The notes under the pieces: generated by a model
Told to the model about the DNA's origin: nothing
What the model saw: only the letters and a program-made list of their open reading frames with translations
Database searches by the model: none
DNA from: Arcicella aquatica
GTDB lineage: Bacteria; Bacteroidota; Bacteroidia; Cytophagales; Spirosomataceae
Direction of reading: 5' to 3'
DNA length: 64,000 bases
NCBI RefSeq assembly: GCF_034928825.1
Contig: NZ_JAYFUL010000009.1
Coordinates: 62,001-126,000 of the forward strand
Position numbers and translations under genes: made by a program
Part shown: piece by piece, positions 59,618-64,000 of the stretch
Layout of the letters: every line of letters begins with the position of its first letter
Position numbering within the stretch: the first letter of the stretch is position 1

Positions 59618-61012
59618 ATGCCTCAAAGTATAAGTAAAGTAAACTATTTCAGGTTGTTGTCTGATATTATCTCTATTGTATGTGTTTTTGTGTTTTCTTC
59701 ATTTATCACAAAACCTGAATTAGAAAAAAGTGATAGTATTCTATTATTATTACTTGTAATAGGTTGGTATTTTTCTACTAAAATTTCAAATACCTATGAT
59801 GATTTTAGGACTGAAAGATATATAGGTGAACTGTTGTTGATTTTTCAGAATGTATTAGTACAGTCTGTCATAGCAGGGCAAGTTTTGTTTATACTGAATC
59901 GTCATGAATATACTAGAAGATTTATCTTTGCCTATATTGTGATTTTGTTAATTGTGTTGATTGTTAAGAATTACATTATTAAAAAAATCCTATTTTATTA
60001 TAGGCAAAAAGGAGGTAATATCAGAAATGTTGTATTTGTTGGCTATAATGAAATTACTGCCAATTTAATTACGCAAATTCAAGAGAACCCTCATTATGGT
60101 TTTAGAGTAATTGGTATTATTGCCAAAGAAGAAGAGGTAAATGATATTGGTGGAAATACTTATTTAGGAGACCTAAGGAAATTCTTATCAATGAATGAAG
60201 ATTATAAAATTGATGAAATCATTATTACTACTGATGAAATTAGCAATAGTTTAATGCAAGAAGTTTTTATGGTATCAGAAAGAAGGGCCATCAGGACTAA
60301 AATTGTACCAAGCTATATTACGTATTATCCAAGTAGATTACAATTCAAATTTTTTGGAAATTATCCACTGATTACGTTTAGGAGTGAGCCACTACAAGAA
60401 TATCATTGGAGATTAGTAAAAAGAGTGTTTGATATTGTATTCTCGTTGCTAGTATTCCTTTTTATTTTTTCTTGGCTGTTCCCGATTATTGCCATTCTAA
60501 TTAAACTTGACTCTAAGGGGCCAGTATTTTTTAGACAGTATAGATGGGGAAAGAATAATAAAAAATTTAAGTGCTTCAAGTTTAGGTCAATGAGACCAGA
60601 GAGTAAAGATGTAACTGAGAATGGTGCATTTAACCAAGCGAAGATGAACGACCCAAGAATTACAAAATTAGGACAATTTTTAAGGTCATCTAGTTTGGAT
60701 GAATTACCTCAATTCATCAACGTGTTATTAGGTGATATGTCTATTGTAGGCCCTAGGCCACATGCCCATGAACATAATATACGTACGAAGGATGAAGTAG
60801 ATAGTTATTTAGTTAGACACTGGATTAAACCCGGTATAACAGGTTGGGCACAAGTAAATGGTTTCAGAGGAGAGACAAAGACTATTGAGCAAATGGAACA
60901 AAGAGTAAAATATGATATTTGGTATATTGAAAATTGGACATTAGGATTAGACTTTAAAATTATCTTCATGACAGTCTATAATGTGATTAAAGGCGAAGAT
61001 ATGGCTTATTAA
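59618..61012 (+). CDS. Polyprenyl-phosphate sugar phosphotransferase (WcaJ-type), copy 1
   Basis: A 464-residue inner-membrane enzyme with four N-terminal helices (about 10-125), a CoA-binding-like Rossmann domain (NVVFVGYNEITANLI to about 215), a fifth helix (about 268-290), and the bacterial sugar transferase domain. That domain shows KRVFDIVFSLL, DSKGPVFFRQYRWGKNNKKFKCFKFRSM, NDPRITKLGQFLRSSSLDELPQFINVLLGDMSIVGPRPH and GITGWAQVNGFRGET. It starts repeat-unit synthesis by moving a sugar 1-phosphate onto undecaprenyl phosphate. A repeat element begins 28 bp after the stop. A paralogue follows at 61582. Confidence 0.94.
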   Translation: MPQSISKVNYFRLLSDIISIVCVFVFSSFITKPELEKSDSILLLLLVIGWYFSTKISNTYDDFRTERYIGELLLIFQNVLVQSVIAGQVLFILNRHEYTRRFIFAYIVILLIVLIVKNYIIKKILFYYRQKGGNIRNVVFVGYNEITANLITQIQENPHYGFRVIGIIAKEEEVNDIGGNTYLGDLRKFLSMNEDYKIDEIIITTDEISNSLMQEVFMVSERRAIRTKIVPSYITYYPSRLQFKFFGNYPLITFRSEPLQEYHWRLVKRVFDIVFSLLVFLFIFSWLFPIIAILIKLDSKGPVFFRQYRWGKNNKKFKCFKFRSMRPESKDVTENGAFNQAKMNDPRITKLGQFLRSSSLDELPQFINVLLGDMSIVGPRPHAHEHNIRTKDEVDSYLVRHWIKPGITGWAQVNGFRGETKTIEQMEQRVKYDIWYIENWTLGLDFKIIFMTVYNVIKGEDMAY

Positions 61013-61040
61013 TATCACTCCCTATAACGTATTATTTATG

Positions 61041-61286
61041 AACATGAGTCATCCCGAATTTTAAAATCATAAAAAAGCGGTCGAAATTAGTTTTTCGACC
61101 GCTTTTTTATGATTGATGGGCAACGAATTCCTACTGTTTGAGCGGAGCGAGTTTAGGAATTCTTGATTTTTTTACGGTCCGCCGTTGCGGTTACTTTTTG
61201 TATCAAGACAAAAAGTAAGGACGAGAATAAATCCTAAAACTTCTAAAACTTGCTATTTCACTAGAAAATTCGGGATGACTCATGTT
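61041..61286. repeat. 246-bp palindromic element with terminal inverted repeats, copy 1
   Basis: The ends are perfect 22-bp inverted repeats (61041-61062 and 61265-61286; starts AACATGAGTCATCCCGAA). Inside are three hairpins: a 22-bp perfect stem around AAAAAAGCGGTCGAAA (61065-61086 with 61093-61114) that works as a terminator, GAATTCCTA/TAGGAATTC around TGTTTGAGCGGAGCGAG, and TTACTTTTTGT/ACAAAAAGTAA. There is no reading frame. It fits a non-autonomous MITE- or REP-like element. Confidence 0.85.
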
Positions 61287-61487
61287 TTATTTTTATAAAA
61301 TATTATTGTAATATTTTAATTTATTGTATTGTTTATTTTGTGAATAGGTAGTTCTAACGTAAATTTAGTATCTAAGAAATACATTTGCTTAATTAGTTAA
61401 TATTCAATGGGTTAAAAAATAGGGTTGAACTTGGAAATAAAAGTCAATGCTATTTATTAATAAGTAGTTCAAACAGAGCTACTATAA

Positions 61488-61502
61488 ATATACCGTTTAA
61501 TA
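61488..61502 (-). promoter_or_regulatory. Recurrent motif TATTAAACGGTATAT
   Basis: Identical 15-mer to the one at 59478, in the opposite orientation, ending 7 bp before the -33 box of the second transferase gene. Position suits an activator site. Confidence 0.35.
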
Positions 61503-61508
61503 GATTTT

Positions 61509-61540
61509 TTTGTGACTATCCAACATTGATTGTAAATTTG
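61509..61540 (+). promoter_or_regulatory. Bacteroidota consensus promoter for transferase copy 2
   Basis: TTTG (61509-61512), 20 nt, then TAAATTTG (61533-61540): a full match to the phylum consensus. Leader about 35 nt to the ATG at 61582. Confidence 0.75.
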
Positions 61541-61581
61541 TAACAAGATAATTCGGTTAATAGCACATTAAACATAAATTT

Positions 61582-62973
61582 ATGATGAAAGACTACTTTG
61601 GAAGAGAAAATTATTATTTACGATTGCTTACTGATATTTTAGTATTAATGCTTTCATTTTACTTGACTTCAATTGTCAGTAATCGTAATAATTCTATTCA
61701 CGATAGAGAGGTTTTCGTGCTTTTAGTATTGGTTTGGTATTTTTCTAGTAAAATAATCCATGTTTATGATGACTTTCGAACCCTCAAATTTATTGACGAG
61801 TTCTTATTGTTAGTGCCTGTCATTGCGATTCAAGCATTGGTATTGATTCTATTTTTATTCTTCCTTAACGATAGAGATAATGCCCGTAGATTTGTACTAG
61901 AGTATTGTGCAATGCTTTTTGTTTTTCTCTCTATTAAGAAATACCTCTTAAAAAAATCCTTTGAGTTCCTGAGAAGAAAAGGAAGAAATACACGTAATCT
62001 TTTGATTGTAGGTAGTTCAGAGATGGGAGTTTCTTTTTTTGATTTTGTCAAGAATAACACTCAATTTGGTTATAATCCTATCGGTTTTATTGATGAAACT
62101 AAATCTGTATATTTAAACGGGTTATACAAAGGAAATTTTGATGAAGTAGATAAAATTATCGTAGATAATCAGATAGATGAAATTGTAGTGGCCATGCCAC
62201 AGTTTAATAAGCAACAATTAGATAAAATCATTTCAGCAGGTGAAAGAAATGCTGTAAGAACTAGAATCATTCCTGATTATTTTAAATTTAGTTCTAATAA
62301 ATTTAAGATGGGGATGTTTGGGAACTTTCCCATGATTACAGTAAGGGATGAACCTTTGAATCAATTACATTGGAGGATGATTAAAAGAATAATCGATCTC
62401 TTTTTCAGTTTAATTCTATGTATATTAATCTTTTCATGGCTTTTTCCAATAATTGCATTGCTTATACGCCTAGAATCAAAAGGCAGTATTTTCTTCGTTC
62501 AGGAAAGATGGGGTAAAAATAAAGAAATCATACGTTGCTTGAAATTCAGAACAATGTTTATTGAAAGTAAGGTAGTGGTAGATGGTAAGTTTCAGCAAAC
62601 TACTGAAAATGACCCTAGAATTACGAAAATTGGGAGGATATTACGTAAAACCAATTTAGATGAACTGCCACAGTTTTTAAATGTAATCGGAGGGTCGATG
62701 TCAGTCGTAGGGCCACGCCCGCATGCTTTACAACATAATATAGAAAGCCAAGCCCTGATTAATAATTATGCCCTCCGTAACTGGGTAAAACCTGGCGTAA
62801 CTGGTTGGGCTCAAGTGAATGGCTTGAGAGGTGAAACAAAAGATTTTAGTTTGATGAGAAAAAGAGTTGTGTTTGATATTTGGTATATCGAAAACTGGAC
62901 TCCTTGGCTTGATTTTAAAATCGTGATTATGACAGTTTACAATATGTTCAGAGGCGAAGAAATGGCTTATTAA
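61582..62973 (+). CDS. Polyprenyl-phosphate sugar phosphotransferase (WcaJ-type), copy 2
   Basis: A 463-residue paralogue of the preceding transferase with the same layout: four N-terminal helices, a Rossmann domain (NLLIVGSSEMGVSFFDFV), one helix, then the catalytic domain: ESKGSIFFVQERWGKNKEIIRCLKFRTM, NDPRITKIGRILRKTNLDELPQFLNVIGGSMSVVGPRPH and GVTGWAQVNGLRGET. Both copies end in GE-x-MAY. The N-terminal halves are clearly more diverged than the catalytic halves. It could use a different sugar or be differently regulated; it has its own promoter. ATG at 61582 or 61585. Confidence 0.94.
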   Translation: MMKDYFGRENYYLRLLTDILVLMLSFYLTSIVSNRNNSIHDREVFVLLVLVWYFSSKIIHVYDDFRTLKFIDEFLLLVPVIAIQALVLILFLFFLNDRDNARRFVLEYCAMLFVFLSIKKYLLKKSFEFLRRKGRNTRNLLIVGSSEMGVSFFDFVKNNTQFGYNPIGFIDETKSVYLNGLYKGNFDEVDKIIVDNQIDEIVVAMPQFNKQQLDKIISAGERNAVRTRIIPDYFKFSSNKFKMGMFGNFPMITVRDEPLNQLHWRMIKRIIDLFFSLILCILIFSWLFPIIALLIRLESKGSIFFVQERWGKNKEIIRCLKFRTMFIESKVVVDGKFQQTTENDPRITKIGRILRKTNLDELPQFLNVIGGSMSVVGPRPHALQHNIESQALINNYALRNWVKPGVTGWAQVNGLRGETKDFSLMRKRVVFDIWYIENWTPWLDFKIVIMTVYNMFRGEEMAY

Positions 62974-63294
62974 TTAAAATCAGTCGTACAAAAAATCAAT
63001 CAAACATGAGCCATCCCGAATTTCAAAATCATAAAAAAGCGGTCGAAAAACAAATTTCGACCGCTTTTTTATGATTGATGAACACCGAATTCCTACTGTT
63101 TGAGCGGAGCGAGTTTAGGAATTCTTGATTTTCTTTTGTTACTTTTCTTTCATCAAGGAAAGAAAAGTAAGTACTAGACGATAATTAAGTAGAAAACCTC
63201 ACAAATTGACTCCAAAACGCACAATTTTAGGAAAAATTCGGGATGACTCATGTTTGATTATGAAATTCTGAATGCCTTATGGTTCAAACAAGCA
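62974..63294. other. Gap after transferase copy 2, mostly repeat element
   Basis: A 321-bp gap almost filled by the second copy of the palindromic element (62998-63259). It separates convergent genes, so the element's terminator hairpin can serve both. Confidence 0.6.
62998..63259. repeat. 262-bp palindromic element with terminal inverted repeats, copy 2
   Basis: Terminal inverted repeats of 26 bp with one mismatch (62998-63023 and 63234-63259). The first about 130 bp is nearly identical to the element at 61041, including the GCGGTCGAAA stem and the GAATTCCTA hairpin. The third hairpin is TTACTTTTCTTTC/GAAAGAAAAGTAA. The right-hand core (63180-63233) differs from copy 1. It begins 25 bp after the transferase stop. 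Confidence 0.85.
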
Positions 63295-64000
63295 TTAAAC
63301 TTTCTCATTAAGGTGCCTTAATTTAGAGAGTTTGTTAAGAATACTTTTAGATTGTAATAATTTATTCAGAATTCTTACATCGTCAGGTCTGTGTAAATCA
63401 GTACCCATAAACTCATAGAGATTCATGTCCAACAATTTATTGGCTATTTCATTGGCCTTTGGCCCATATTGATTGACCAAGGACATCAGGTTCAATTGTA
63501 AATGGCATCCCAATGCTTTCAATTCTTCAAACTTAGCAAGGTTTTCACTTAAATATAAGTATCGTTCTGGATGAGCAATAATTGGCCGATAGCCTTTTGT
63601 TCTTAAGTTGAAAATAATGGTTTCTAAATTAATGGGGGCAGCTACAAAAGAGAACTCCACTAATATATATTTATCTCCAAAAGTCAATAAATTATCAGTT
63701 TCTAATAGGCCTGTAAATTGTTCATCAATTTTGTATTCTGCGCCAACTTCTATCTCAATATCTATTCCCGCTTCCACCAAGGCTGCTTTTAAGATAGTCA
63801 AACCTTCATTGATGATTTCAGGTGTATTAGGATATACCTCTGCCATGATATGTGGCGTAGTGATAATTTTAGAAAAGCCTAATTCCTTTAATTTTTGAAT
63901 ACAAGCAACAGAGTGTTCAATACTAGCACAGCCATCATCAATACCCGGTATGAGATGTGAATGAATATCTGTACCAATAAATGAAAAATCTACTATTTTA
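63295..64000 (-). CDS. CpsB/YwqE-type tyrosine-protein phosphatase, 5' end beyond the window
   Basis: The minus-strand frame runs off the window edge; 234 residues are visible and the first lies outside. It includes FIGTDIHSHLIPGIDDG, the metal-binding start of the PHP phosphatase fold, then IITTPHIMAEVYPN, VEFSFVAAP, GYRPIIAHPERYLYL, LQLNLMSL and FMGTDLHRPDDV. These manganese-dependent phosphatases remove phosphate from the Wzc-type kinase Tyr tail. It is convergent with the second transferase gene. Internal ATG at 63846 is not the start, because the HSH motif lies before it. Confidence 0.92.
   Translation of the reverse strand, partial: KIVDFSFIGTDIHSHLIPGIDDGCASIEHSVACIQKLKELGFSKIITTPHIMAEVYPNTPEIINEGLTILKAALVEAGIDIEIEVGAEYKIDEQFTGLLETDNLLTFGDKYILVEFSFVAAPINLETIIFNLRTKGYRPIIAHPERYLYLSENLAKFEELKALGCHLQLNLMSLVNQYGPKANEIANKLLDMNLYEFMGTDLHRPDDVRILNKLLQSKSILNKLSKLRHLNEKV

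Larger units (their letters stand above)
61013..61581. other. Gap between transferase copies: repeat element plus promoter
   Basis: The first half is the element at 61041-61286. The second half is A+T-rich and holds the reverse motif at 61488-61502 and the promoter at 61509-61540. No gene is supported. Confidence 0.6.

Noticed and set aside
1..64000. CRISPR array, tRNA or rRNA genes
   Set aside because: No spaced identical repeats of CRISPR type were seen, and no intergenic region had a tRNA-like T-loop or rRNA-like sequence on reading. A tRNAscan/Infernal run would settle it.

Overview
The window is an A+T-rich stretch of a Bacteroidota chromosome, most likely from the order Cytophagales. 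The gene families point there: GWxTD-domain protein, DUF3109, NIPSNAP, capsule-assembly Wzi, and BexD/Wzc-type polysaccharide export. Strong Shine-Dalgarno sites are absent, and several genes have the Bacteroidota promoter pattern (TTTG about 20 nt upstream of TAnnTTTG). No rRNA, tRNA, phage, transposase or CRISPR array was seen. The genus cannot be fixed from sequence alone.

Region 1 (1-28,980) is mostly housekeeping. It holds a cut-off ECF sigma factor, VanZ, a GH20 hexosaminidase, MetG, an SDR, NIPSNAP, an OmpA-family lipid- or wall-anchored protein with repeated beta-sandwich modules, Pth, RlmB, an alkyltransferase-like protein with PAHR in place of PCHR, DUF3109, a lytic transglycosylase with LysM repeats, an O-methyltransferase, a glycosyltransferase, an M16 peptidase, HemW with a TTG start, MtgA, a GH73-like glucosaminidase, a methyltransferase, a GWxTD lipoprotein, and two unrecognised exported proteins.

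Region 2 (29,179-64,000) is one large polysaccharide (capsule/EPS) locus, all on the plus strand until its last gene. In order: Wzi, BexD/Wza and Wzc export genes; a CMP-sugar cytidylyltransferase; four genes that together make GDP-D-glycero-alpha-D-manno-heptose (hddA, gmhA, hddC, gmhB); an inositol-monophosphatase-like enzyme; a fusion of a GT42/DUF115-like domain with a NeuB-like synthase; a lipoprotein with sialidase Asp-boxes; an acyltransferase; a GT-B-like orphan; flippase; polymerase; GT2; rmlBACD (dTDP-L-rhamnose); three GT4 enzymes; WecG/TagA; fcl and gmd (GDP-L-fucose); two paralogous polyprenyl-phosphate sugar transferases; and the start of a CpsB/YwqE-type tyrosine phosphatase that would oppose Wzc. 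The predicted polymer could therefore contain rhamnose, fucose, a manno-heptose and a nonulosonic-acid-like sugar. It would be built by the Wzx/Wzy route.

The most unusual signals lie between genes. (a) A four-member family of RNAs of about 70 nt shares a 31-nt 5' block followed by a variable terminator hairpin; three copies are in tandem at 10,445-10,796 and one is on the minus strand at 5,401-5,472. (b) Two near-identical 250-bp elements with 22-26-bp terminal inverted repeats and internal hairpins each sit just downstream of one polyprenyl transferase gene, and a partial relative lies upstream of metG. (c) There are long palindromic intergenic elements at 16,381-16,570 and 19,899-20,056. 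(d) The leader at 11,931-12,060 looks structured. (e) A 15-base motif, TATTAARCGGTATAT, recurs upstream of envelope genes. (f) A 30-residue membrane protein has its own promoter.
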